A DNA stretch of 13,850 bases from Verrucomicrobiota bacterium. GTDB lineage: Bacteria > Verrucomicrobiota > Verrucomicrobiia > Limisphaerales > AV2. The position numbers were made by a program, and so were the translations under genes. Location: assembly GCA_003218935.1 (NCBI GenBank), contig QHPA01000086.1, positions 1 to 13,850 on the forward strand, read 5' to 3'. Shown one piece after another: positions 7,492 to 13,850 of the stretch (its first letter is position 1; every line of letters starts with the position of its first letter). The notes beneath the pieces are model-generated. The model was not told where the DNA came from. It did not search any database and was given only the letters and a program-made list of their open reading frames with translations.

Positions 7492-7587
7492 TACGCTTCA
7501 TTGGGAAGCCTCGCTCCACAAAACTGTACCATTGCTAGAATTTCGTAATTGCTTGACCATTGTTCCAACCCTCACCATTTTCGCCGC

Positions 7588-9039
7588 GTGTCAAATAAGT
7601 TCTTGTGTCTTGCCCTGACGGTAGTTTTGGCGAGCTCGGGCCTGGCTGCCGAGCCGGAGCGCTCGGTCATCCAGATCATGACGTTCAGCCAGCAGCCGGT
7701 CTGGGACGCACCGTGGAGGTTTGACCCGGTCCGCCGCAGCAGCGGTTCTGGCTTCGTTATCAAGGGCAAGCGCATCATGACCAACGCGCACGTCGTGAGC
7801 TGGGCCAAGCAAATCCTCGTGCACCGCTACCAGGACCCGCGGCCGTACCTCGCGCGCGTCAAATTCATCGCGCACGACTGTGATCTCGCGCTGCTCGAAG
7901 TGGAGGATGAGAGTTTCTTTAGCGGACTTGAGCCGCTCAAATTCGGCGATCTGCCCAAGGTTCGTTCGACGGTGGTGACGCACGGCTATCCGGCGGGCGG
8001 CGAACAAATCTCCTACACGCGCGGGGTGGTGTCGCGCATTGAGTTGCAGAATTACGTGCACAGCGGCAACCGCTCGTTTCTCACCGTCCAAACCGACGCC
8101 GCCATCAATCCCGGCAACAGCGGCGGTCCCGTCGTGCAGGACGACCTGGTCGTCGGCGTCGCGTTCCAGGGCATGCCGGGCCTGGAGAACACCGGCTTCT
8201 TCATTCCACCGCCGGTGATTCATCATTTTCTCAAAGATATTGAGGACGGTTTCTACGGTGGTTTCCCGATGGCCGGCATCCGCGTGGTGCCGCTGCAGAA
8301 TCCGGCTTACCGTCGCTATCTCAGACTGCCGGACAATGACCTGGGTGCGCGCGTGGACAGTCTGCTGCCGATCGCGGCGACGGAGAAACTGATTCAACTG
8401 GACGACGTATTGCTGCGCGTCGGCAAATACGAGGTCGCCAGCGACGGAACGGTGTTGTACGAAGGGAACCGTGTCTCTGCGTCGGCGGCGTTTCAAACGG
8501 CCCAGCGCGGCGAAAGCCTGTCGCTGAAAGTTTGGAGGCAGGGAAAGGAGACGGACATTTCGTTGCCGATGAACGTCTATGAAGGGGATCGTTCCGTGGG
8601 CAACCAGTACGATGTGTTGCCGCGCTATTTTGTTTATGCCGGACTGGTGTTCACACCGCTCAGCCTGGATTATATGAAGACCTTGGGCCAGGGCTGGCGC
8701 GACGTCGCCAACGCCGAGCTGATTTACGAATTGTACTATCGGCGCAGCGAGGCGCAGGACAGCACGCGAACAGAGCCGGTTGTGCTCGCTTCGACGCTGG
8801 CCCATTCGGTCAACGCCAATTTCAAAATTTCCAACCACGCTCTGGTGGACAAAATCGACGGTGTTCGCATCGACAAGCTCGAAGACGTCGTGCGCGCGTT
8901 TGAATCCACCACCAACACGCATCATGTCATCGAATTCGTCCCAAATCACGCCTTTGAAACTTTGAACCGAGTCGACGCGGAAGCCGCCCAGGCGGAAGTC
9001 TTGAAGACCTACGGCGTGCCCAAAGACCGACGGCTATGA
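7588..9039 (+). CDS. Exported Deg-type serine protease with two PDZ-like domains (catalytically intact)
   Basis: This trypsin-fold (S1C) protease probably degrades or processes proteins outside the cytoplasm. Starting at the GTG at 7588, residues 1-20 form a good signal peptide (MSNKFLCLALTVVLASSGLA). A TTG at 7549 in the same frame is the alternative. The triad is visible: H68 in TNAHVV, D99 in HDCDLALLEV and S178 in NPGNSGGPVV. A first PDZ domain spans about 225-330 (KLIQLDDVLLRVGKYEVASDG). A second domain from about 345 (RYFVYAGLVFTPLSLDY) to the end resembles the Do-like PDZ_3 domain of plant Deg9/Deg2-type proteases rather than the PDZ2 of Escherichia coli DegP. The stop overlaps the start of the next gene by four bases (ATGA), so the two are almost surely co-transcribed and translationally coupled. 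No Shine-Dalgarno is seen. Family and triad are secure; the substrate is unknown. Confidence 0.92.
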   Translation: MSNKFLCLALTVVLASSGLAAEPERSVIQIMTFSQQPVWDAPWRFDPVRRSSGSGFVIKGKRIMTNAHVVSWAKQILVHRYQDPRPYLARVKFIAHDCDLALLEVEDESFFSGLEPLKFGDLPKVRSTVVTHGYPAGGEQISYTRGVVSRIELQNYVHSGNRSFLTVQTDAAINPGNSGGPVVQDDLVVGVAFQGMPGLENTGFFIPPPVIHHFLKDIEDGFYGGFPMAGIRVVPLQNPAYRRYLRLPDNDLGARVDSLLPIAATEKLIQLDDVLLRVGKYEVASDGTVLYEGNRVSASAAFQTAQRGESLSLKVWRQGKETDISLPMNVYEGDRSVGNQYDVLPRYFVYAGLVFTPLSLDYMKTLGQGWRDVANAELIYELYYRRSEAQDSTRTEPVVLASTLAHSVNANFKISNHALVDKIDGVRIDKLEDVVRAFESTTNTHHVIEFVPNHAFETLNRVDAEAAQAEVLKTYGVPKDRRL

Positions 9040-10517
9040 ACGTTCGATTTATCCATTGCTTCGCAGTTCTTCTGCTGTTTGGCTCCGGGCCCGGCTTTGG
9101 CAGCGAGGCCGCGAAGAAGACGCCGGGCGATTGGGAGCGCGAACTGGTCAGCGTCGAGGTCCATCGCAAGCAGTATGATTATTTCCAGCCCTGGACCAAG
9201 CATGTGCAGACGGTCGTCAAAGCCGGCCTCCTCATCGGCCCGCGCGAAATCCTCACCACCGCCGATGGGCTGGACAACCGCACGCTGGTGCGCCTGCAAA
9301 AAGGCGGACGCGGCCCCTGGTGGAGCGCCGGGGTCAAGTGGGCTGATTATCCCGCCAACCTCGCCGTCGTCACGAGCACGGACGAAAAGTTCTGGGCGGG
9401 ATTGAAACCAGCCACGCTCGCCGAGCCGGTCAAAAAAGAAGAAGAGATACAAATCATCCGCTGGCGCGCGGGCAACCTCGAAGTGCGCAAAGCCGAGTTC
9501 AGCCGCTTTACCGTCAGTCATCCGAACATGAGCGACGCCGTGCATGTGCAACTGGAGTTAAGTTCGGAAATCGACGGTGTGGGCTGGTCGGAGCCGGCCA
9601 TCGCCGGCAGCAAAGTCGTCGGTCTGGTCTTCTCGCAGTCCGGGAACCAATTGCAGGTGCTGCCTTCGCCGTTCATTCGCTCGATTCTCGACGCGCAGAA
9701 AAAGGGCCATTACAAAGGCCTCGGCTATTTTGATTTCACCTGGCAGCCCGCCGAAAACCCGGAGACGCTTGATTACCTGAAGCTCGAAGGCGAAAAGCGC
9801 GGCGTGGTGGTCATCGATGTGCCCGACAAGCGCGACACGAATCCGGTGCTCAAACCGCGCGACATTTTGCTGCAAGTGGACGGTTTCGACGTTGACACCC
9901 AGGGCGACTATGTGGACGCGGGTTACGGCCATCTGCTGTTGGAGAATCTGTCCACGCGCAACAAATGGGCCGGCGACCCTGCGCGCTTGAAGGTCTGGCG
10001 CGACGGGCGGGCGCAGGACGTGGTTTACCGCCTGCCTAAAGCTGAAGACGCGGCGCGGCTGGTTCCCGAAGCGCCGTTCGAGCAGGAGCCGGAATATGTG
10101 ATTGTCGGCGGTCTGGTATTTCAGCCGCTGACAAAAAATTATTTGCGCAGTTGGGGGCAGGATTGGGAACGACGCGCTCCATTTCGACTCGCCTACTTCC
10201 GAAGTCAGGATCCAACGCCGGAGCGCCCCGCCGTCGTAATTTTGTCACAGGTGCTGCCGGACTTTTACAACCTCGGCTATCAGGAGTCGCGCCAGCTCGT
10301 GGTCGAAAAAGTCAACGCGCGAAAGGTCAATTACCTCTCAGACCTGCAGCAGGCGCTCAAAAAACCGGTGAACGGTTTCCACATCCTCGAATTCACGAAG
10401 GGCGAGACATTGCAGAAAATCGTGCTCGATGCCGCGACACTCGACGCCGCAACCAAACGCGTCCTCGACCGCTACGGCATCGACAAGGAAAGCGTCATCG
10501 TTTCACCGGCGAAATGA
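9036..10517 (+). CDS. Deg-type pseudoprotease, paralogue of the upstream gene
   Basis: This 493-residue protein has the same order as its neighbour: signal peptide (about 1-22, hydrophobic FAVLLLFGSG), trypsin-like domain, PDZ and Do-like PDZ_3. The last starts near E353 (EYVIVGGLVFQPLTKNYLRS) and matches plant Deg proteins well (VVILSQVLPD, NLGYQESRQLVVEKVN). The active-site positions are changed. TNAHVV becomes TTADGL (D77 for His). The Asp position reads ADYPANLAVV (N108). GNSGGP becomes GWSEP, with W184 at the Ser position; a Ser sits one residue later, so a gapped alignment could keep it, but the oxyanion glycines are lost. I infer no protease activity and a role as partner, adaptor or substrate holder for the active enzyme. 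The start overlaps the previous stop (ATGA). The 3' end overlaps the end of the convergent gene by 15 bases. Confidence 0.9.
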   Translation: MNVRFIHCFAVLLLFGSGPGFGSEAAKKTPGDWERELVSVEVHRKQYDYFQPWTKHVQTVVKAGLLIGPREILTTADGLDNRTLVRLQKGGRGPWWSAGVKWADYPANLAVVTSTDEKFWAGLKPATLAEPVKKEEEIQIIRWRAGNLEVRKAEFSRFTVSHPNMSDAVHVQLELSSEIDGVGWSEPAIAGSKVVGLVFSQSGNQLQVLPSPFIRSILDAQKKGHYKGLGYFDFTWQPAENPETLDYLKLEGEKRGVVVIDVPDKRDTNPVLKPRDILLQVDGFDVDTQGDYVDAGYGHLLLENLSTRNKWAGDPARLKVWRDGRAQDVVYRLPKAEDAARLVPEAPFEQEPEYVIVGGLVFQPLTKNYLRSWGQDWERRAPFRLAYFRSQDPTPERPAVVILSQVLPDFYNLGYQESRQLVVEKVNARKVNYLSDLQQALKKPVNGFHILEFTKGETLQKIVLDAATLDAATKRVLDRYGIDKESVIVSPAK

Positions 10518-11549
10518 ACGCAGCAGCCGCCACACTCGCAACGCTTCTGTCACGCCCCACGCCTGCGCGTCGCAGCCCCGCTGTCGATGCGGGGCGTCGC
10601 CGTCGAGAATCTCCGGAATCTGCCCCGGACAACCTTCATTCATCAACCGCTCCATGCCGCCCAAATAAGCCCTGGCCGTTGCGACCGCTTCCGGCGCGAA
10701 ATCCCACGCGCGCGCCAGCGCTTCGCAGAAGGTCGGGAATGTCCACGTCCACGCCGTGCCATTGTGATAAGCCGGCTTGCGCCGCGTGTCTTCGTCCCCT
10801 TCGTAATGGCCAAAATACGGTTCGGTCGGATCGTTGAGCAAGCGGCCGTCGCTGCCATAAATTGGCAGGGGTGGCCAGACCGGCAGTGGCGCAAGCGAAC
10901 GCAGTGCGCCCGGAACAACGAGATAACGCAGCGCCGCCTCCACACAACGTCTGGCCCGCGCGCCGGCAACCAGGCCGAGACCGACCACCAACAAACAATT
11001 GCTTCGCAACGCGTCGTCCACTCTGGCTGCGGATGCGGGCTTGTCCCGTTCGGCGATCAGCAAGTCGGCAAAGTAACCACGGTCCTCGAGCCAGAAATAT
11101 TTTTGCAGTGAGCCTTCGGCGCGATTGGCCAACGCGCCCCATGGTGCACCGTCGGCTTTCGTGTCGATCCGCTCGAGTTGAAGCAGCAGCCGGATCCACA
11201 ACACCTGTATCTCAATCGGATAACCTTCGCGCGGTGTGCCGGCCGGATGATTGGTGTCCATCCAGGTGAAATGACCAGGACTCCAAATCAGCGCCGACTC
11301 CGGATCCATGCCAATGCCGTTCGGCGTGCCGTCGCGATAATTCGTCGCTATGCTCCGCAGCACATCGGCGATAGTCCGCCCTGGGGTGTCCACGATAGTC
11401 GAATAAAAATCCTTCGCGGTAGGGACGCGCTGCGGCGCGTCCCTGACTTCCTGCGCAGGTTGTCCGTGGTCACGGAACCGGTTTTGAATCGTTGCCGCCA
11501 TTTCCTCGCAGACAATCCCGAACCACAACGGTGCGTCCGACCTCGTCAA
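10503..11549 (-). CDS. GH133 amylo-alpha-1,6-glucosidase, C-terminal part in a shifted frame
   Basis: This 348-residue frame encodes the second half of the glycogen debranching (GDE_C) domain. It begins in the conserved stretch SDAPLWFGIVCEEM and continues through GYPIEIQVLW, LRSNCLLVVGLG, VPGALRSLAPLPV and AYHNGTAWTWTFPTF to GQIPEILDGDAPHRQRGCDA, the usual C-terminal blocks. It has no start of its own: a TTG at 11549 follows directly after a TGA and lies inside the family domain. It is better read as the rest of the minus-strand gene at 11470-13850, displaced by a frameshift. The frame also carries a REP-like hairpin (11421-11444), translated as VRDAPQRVPTA. The enzyme class acts on alpha-1,6 branches of glycogen or starch. 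As it stands the fragment could be translated only by re-initiation or frameshifting. Confidence 0.8.
   Translation of the reverse strand: MTRSDAPLWFGIVCEEMAATIQNRFRDHGQPAQEVRDAPQRVPTAKDFYSTIVDTPGRTIADVLRSIATNYRDGTPNGIGMDPESALIWSPGHFTWMDTNHPAGTPREGYPIEIQVLWIRLLLQLERIDTKADGAPWGALANRAEGSLQKYFWLEDRGYFADLLIAERDKPASAARVDDALRSNCLLVVGLGLVAGARARRCVEAALRYLVVPGALRSLAPLPVWPPLPIYGSDGRLLNDPTEPYFGHYEGDEDTRRKPAYHNGTAWTWTFPTFCEALARAWDFAPEAVATARAYLGGMERLMNEGCPGQIPEILDGDAPHRQRGCDAQAWGVTEALRVWRLLRSFRR
11421..11444. repeat. REP-like hairpin inside coding sequence (family B copy 2)
   Basis: Perfect 10-base arms AGGGACGCGC / GCGCGTCCCT (11421-11430 and 11435-11444) enclose loop TGCG, preceded by CGGT. On the minus strand it reads GGGACGCGC, CGCA, GCGCGTCCCTACC, like the hairpin at 3363-3385. 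It is translated without a stop as part of the debranching domain, 90-130 bases after the frameshift junction. Confidence 0.8.
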
Positions 11550-13850
11550 TCATTCCTGCACTGAGCAATCCGCGCGCGCAAATCAAAGTGTCTCGTCCCC
11601 AATCCAAAAACCATGGATAACCGGCGATCACTGTCTTGCCTTCGTCCCTCCGCACGACAAAGCCTTTTGGTGCCTGAAGCAGACGGGCATCAAAGGAGTC
11701 CGGGCGTTCCGCAACGTCCGCCGAACCCGCTGACCCTTCCTGCCAGGGGAACTGGCCGGATGCGGCAGTTGACGACGCGCTCCCCTCCTTTGGAAGGGTT
11801 GGGGGTGGGTCTGCGGTGACGACCAGCGTCGCCCTCGCCCGTTCCGCCAGCGGCAAATCAAACCAACCCGGACTATAAGCGTCTCCACTGGCGACCTGGC
11901 CGCGACTCGCCTCGATGGGGTGAGGAATATCTTCGCACCATTCCGGTTCAGGACGAAATTCGCCTGCGTCGCTGAACACGTGCAGTTGGCGGTCGGAAGC
12001 AGGTGTGAACGCAAAACCCGGCTTATCCGGCAACGGTCTCGTTTTTGTGCTGAAATGATGTTCCGCGGCGCCGTTGCGTTTGGTTTCCCAGTGAAAATTT
12101 CGGTCTTCGATATCCACGCGCACCGTCAGGCGAACCTCTCCAGAAGTGCCGCCTTCCACGCCGTCGCTGACTTCATCGAAAGTCGCGTGGGGACGTCGCG
12201 CTGCGCCGTCCGGTCGGCCAGGCGGGCTCATCATCCCACGGCGGAAGCGCAACACCGTCGTGTTCTGTCCTGGCAGCATCTCAGCGGTCATTTCGATTTC
12301 AACCGTACGTCCGTCGCCGGCGTCGGTGGCAAATCGCCAGCGCGCCGGCGGCCCAGGCTCGAACGCGACGAGGTTGTCCGCGTTCAACGTGGAAATGAAT
12401 CCGTTGGCATTGGCCCAGACCCGGACGCGCTTGGCGAAGATGTGTCGGTCCACCGGCACCCTTGCGTTCAGGTTCGCGCCGAGCAGGCAATCGTATTTGG
12501 ATGCCACGCGACCCAGGTCCACACACAGCCGCGCCATGCCGCCGATTCCGTTGGTCAGCAAAACAATTTCGGATTTCGGATTTCGGATTTCGGATTTCAG
12601 GCTTTCTGGCGTCGAAGACAGAAACCTTACTCCTCCTGCCACTTGCTGCTCCGCGATGCCGTATCGCTCCACGACGAGTTCGGCGTCACCGTCTCCGGCG
12701 GGCGGCGGGAAGCAGGCGACGTGACCGTCGCGAACGGCGACCGATTGCATGTGCCGCGCGGCGCCGCCATGCTCGAAGCGCAGCGTCGCGCGAAACGGCG
12801 CGTCGTCCCGAACCAACAACCAATGATTCGGCGGAACCGGTGTGACTCGACGGCGATCGATCAAACTCCACGAGATCACGTGCGGGAATTTGTTGCTTTC
12901 CATGGCGGCGTCCAGGGCCGCCAGCAAATCGTTACGGGCGAGTTTTTTGTCCAGATAAGCGAGCGAACCGAGAAATTGTTTCGGATCACGCTCCGCCAAC
13001 CTGGCGAGAGCGAGCCAGTCGTGCGGGCCGAGGTCTTCCGGTTCGAGCACCTGACTCAGTGCGTTGACAGCAAAAGCGGCTTGCGCCCTCGCGCGGCGAT
13101 AGGCGTCGCCCGAGACGTAGCCGCCGACGTGAGGAGGCGGAGAGGCCCCGGGCGAGTCCAGGTCCGCCTCCTCACGTCGGCGGGTACTTCCGGCGAGCGC
13201 GAGGCAGTAACAGGCGCCCGGTTTCAAAGCGAATTGAATCTTTCCGTCGTCTGCCAACTTCGCTTTGGGTGTCGGTTGTCCGAGCAAATCCTCAAGCGAC
13301 GACAAGGCAGGCCGCGATGTCCTCACCGCGCCCTCCTCCGCGGCGGGCTGAGGACAGCCCGCCCTACCCTCTAAAGAAAGCGACAATGTTTGCGACTTTT
13401 CAACATCTGTATTAACCAGCACCAACACAGCGTCTTTGCCGTCAACGGAGACGCGTTGCAAAGCGAAGACGGGCGAATCCAGGGGACTTAATCGCGTAAG
13501 CTTCGCGCCGTCGAAGAAGCAGGGATGCCCGGCGAGTAATTGGTTGAGCGCGGCAAGTTCCGGAATGATATTTTCTTCACTGCCCCAGGCAAGACCGGCG
13601 CAGCCGTGCACCAGAACTCGTTCGGTGGCGAGCCATTCGACGCCGCAGGTGAAACCGTAGGCGCCGTTGACGCTCGCCAGCGCGCACAGCCGGTTGCGCA
13701 ACAGCGACCATTCGCGGCCTTTCCTGGCGAGTCGGTCGTTGTCGTGCGTTTCACTGTAATGCGCCAGCACACCGACGCGCGGGCTTTGTTTGTGCGCATG
13801 GTCGAGATAGCCGGCGACCTGCGGGCCGGTAGTTTCCTGGAACAGCTCCG
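11470..13850 (-). CDS. GH13-GH133 fusion, glycogen debranching enzyme (5' partial, frame broken at 3' end)
   Basis: The frame is open to the right edge, so the N-terminus lies outside. Inside the window it begins ELFQETTGPQVAGYLDHAHK. The end of a GH13 alpha-amylase-type domain follows, with HYSETHDNDRLA containing the His-Asp of GH13 region IV (Asp codon at 13741-13743), and then NGAYGFTCGVEW and a C-terminal beta domain. A long linker and an N-terminal glycogen-debranching beta domain come next. The GH133 domain then starts: GYPWFLDWGRDTLICARGLLSAGMIDE, with WGRDT at about 11587-11601. After DEV the family match stops, and the last 20 or so residues (RTVVVRDCLRGNGG) are out of frame. The match resumes in the frame ending at 10503. 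Five repeat elements lie in frame in linkers. The substrate is probably glycogen or a similar alpha-glucan. The gene may be decaying, or the break may be an assembly error. Confidence 0.8.
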   Translation of the reverse strand, partial: ELFQETTGPQVAGYLDHAHKQSPRVGVLAHYSETHDNDRLARKGREWSLLRNRLCALASVNGAYGFTCGVEWLATERVLVHGCAGLAWGSEENIIPELAALNQLLAGHPCFFDGAKLTRLSPLDSPVFALQRVSVDGKDAVLVLVNTDVEKSQTLSLSLEGRAGCPQPAAEEGAVRTSRPALSSLEDLLGQPTPKAKLADDGKIQFALKPGACYCLALAGSTRRREEADLDSPGASPPPHVGGYVSGDAYRRARAQAAFAVNALSQVLEPEDLGPHDWLALARLAERDPKQFLGSLAYLDKKLARNDLLAALDAAMESNKFPHVISWSLIDRRRVTPVPPNHWLLVRDDAPFRATLRFEHGGAARHMQSVAVRDGHVACFPPPAGDGDAELVVERYGIAEQQVAGGVRFLSSTPESLKSEIRNPKSEIVLLTNGIGGMARLCVDLGRVASKYDCLLGANLNARVPVDRHIFAKRVRVWANANGFISTLNADNLVAFEPGPPARWRFATDAGDGRTVEIEMTAEMLPGQNTTVLRFRRGMMSPPGRPDGAARRPHATFDEVSDGVEGGTSGEVRLTVRVDIEDRNFHWETKRNGAAEHHFSTKTRPLPDKPGFAFTPASDRQLHVFSDAGEFRPEPEWCEDIPHPIEASRGQVASGDAYSPGWFDLPLAERARATLVVTADPPPTLPKEGSASSTAASGQFPWQEGSAGSADVAERPDSFDARLLQAPKGFVVRRDEGKTVIAGYPWFLDWGRDTLICARGLLSAGMIDEVGRTVVVRDCLRGNGGNDSKPVP
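11536..11551 (-). other. Frameshift/deletion junction in the GH13-GH133 gene
   Basis: Upstream codons read AGMIDEV in one frame; downstream codons read SDAPLWF in another. Known GH133 domains carry roughly 30-35 residues between these blocks, typically including a LPNRF-like motif. They are absent here in all frames. The simplest reading is a deletion of about 100 bases that is not a multiple of three. A single-base indel alone would not explain the missing segment. Confidence 0.65.
11781..11810. repeat. C/G-rich repeat inside coding sequence (family C-like)
   Basis: TCCCCTCCTTTGGAAGGGTT followed by GGGGGTGGGT is an imperfect palindrome like the intergenic elements at 7312-7375 and 7448-7491. 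On the minus strand it encodes the proline-rich DPPPTLPKEGS, in frame between the beta domain and the GH133 catalytic domain. Confidence 0.6.
12191..12211. repeat. REP-like hairpin inside coding sequence (family B copy 3, degenerate)
   Basis: Arms of 9 bases with one mismatch (GGACGTCGC at 12191-12199, GCGCCGTCC at 12203-12211) enclose loop GCT. The minus strand reads GGACGGCGCAGCGCGACGTCC, sharing the CGCAGCGCG core with the copies at 3363-3385 and 11421-11444. It encodes GRPDGAARRPHA in a likely surface loop. Confidence 0.55.
12571..12598. repeat. Heptanucleotide tandem array inside coding sequence
   Basis: Four exact head-to-tail copies of GGATTTC are preceded by a partial unit (AATTTC at 12565-12570). 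On the minus strand the array encodes SLKSEIRNPKSEIVLL. Because 7 is not a multiple of 3, every three units give a seven-residue period without stops in this frame. Such KSEIRNP strings recur, to my knowledge, in Verrucomicrobiota and Planctomycetota proteins. Confidence 0.85.
13117..13187. repeat. 71-bp palindrome inside coding sequence
   Basis: Perfect 21-base arms (13121-13141 and 13163-13183, beginning CCGCCGACGTGAGGAGGCGG) flank a 21-base centre; three more bases pair beyond one mismatch on each side. The left end GTAGCCGCCGACGTGAG is identical to 6443-6459 in an intergenic gap. On the minus strand it encodes TRRREEADLDSPGASPPPHV and onward, in the linker after the GH13 beta domain. Confidence 0.85.
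13342..13363. repeat. Short GC hairpin inside coding sequence (family D)
   Basis: Perfect 9-base arms GGCGGGCTG / CAGCCCGCC (13342-13350 and 13355-13363) enclose loop AGGA and are followed by CTACC. The trailing CTACC matches family B, but the stem differs. On the minus strand it encodes GRAGCPQPAAEEG in a linker of the GH13-GH133 protein. Confidence 0.75.

Larger units (their letters stand above)
7147..7587. other. Repeat-filled intergenic gap
   Basis: The 441 bases between the PEBP gene and the first protease gene hold family A copy 2 (7223-7297), a 64-base C/G-rich palindrome (7312-7375) and a degenerate relative of the latter (7448-7491). The last 95 bases or so (7492-7587) are AT-richer and probably contain the promoter of the protease pair. 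I could not fix -35 and -10 boxes with confidence. Confidence 0.7.

Noticed and set aside
3229..7587. Composite transposon bounded by the two family A palindromes
   Set aside because: No transposase lies between them and the three enclosed genes look like ordinary chromosomal genes.
7591..8949. Long minus-strand open frame (452 aa) opposite the active protease gene
   Set aside because: Its composition is rich in Arg, His and Val, typical of the antisense of a GC-rich gene. The plus strand has a full triad, signal peptide and PDZ domains.
12565..12600. CRISPR-like or intergenic tandem array
   Set aside because: The units are only seven bases, without spacers, and lie inside a reading frame.
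11920..13374. Plus-strand open frame (484 aa) opposite the GH13-GH133 gene
   Set aside because: It shows no family resemblance and is the shadow of a minus-strand gene with clear GH13 and GH133 motifs.

Overview
The window looks like a piece of a Verrucomicrobiota chromosome, probably a soil or freshwater lineage near Pedosphaera/Limisphaerales. This placement is inferred from GC-rich coding sequence, large exported glycoside hydrolases, a PQQ-like propeller protein beginning NWPQWRGP, starts without Shine-Dalgarno sequences, and a heavy load of short palindromic repeats. No rRNA, tRNA, CRISPR array, transposase or phage gene was seen.

Layout. Bases 1-3228 (+) hold the 3' part of a large carbohydrate-active enzyme with GH2-type jelly-roll domains and a C-terminal GH5-like catalytic domain. 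A repeat-filled gap (3229-3534) follows. Next is a conserved 468-residue protein of unknown function (3535-4941, +). A 90-bp palindrome (4954-5043) separates it from an exported PQQ-like beta-propeller protein (5115-6416, +). A PEBP/YbhB-type protein follows (6682-7146, +), then a second repeat-filled gap (7147-7587). Two overlapping Deg-type genes come next (7588-9039 and 9036-10517, +). The first has an intact His/Asp/Ser triad. The second keeps the fold and both PDZ-like domains but has lost the triad. Converging on them from the right is a minus-strand gene for a GH13-GH133 (amylo-alpha-1,6-glucosidase, glycogen debranching) fusion. It runs off the right edge and is split into two frames near 11540.

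Working together. The Deg pair is the only clear two-gene operon: the ATGA overlap implies coupled translation of an active exported protease and a pseudoprotease partner. The two glycoside hydrolases at the edges point to polysaccharide and glycogen use but are not linked to each other.

The most unusual features are: (a) several families of hairpin repeats lying both between genes and, without breaking the frame, inside the debranching gene, which carries about six; (b) a probable frameshifting deletion in that same gene, at a conserved segment just after the WGRDT motif; (c) the protease/pseudoprotease pair; (d) a hydrophobic leader-like reading frame upstream of the PEBP gene with no usable start codon. 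I did not find a defence system, biosynthetic cluster or other wholly new multi-gene system.
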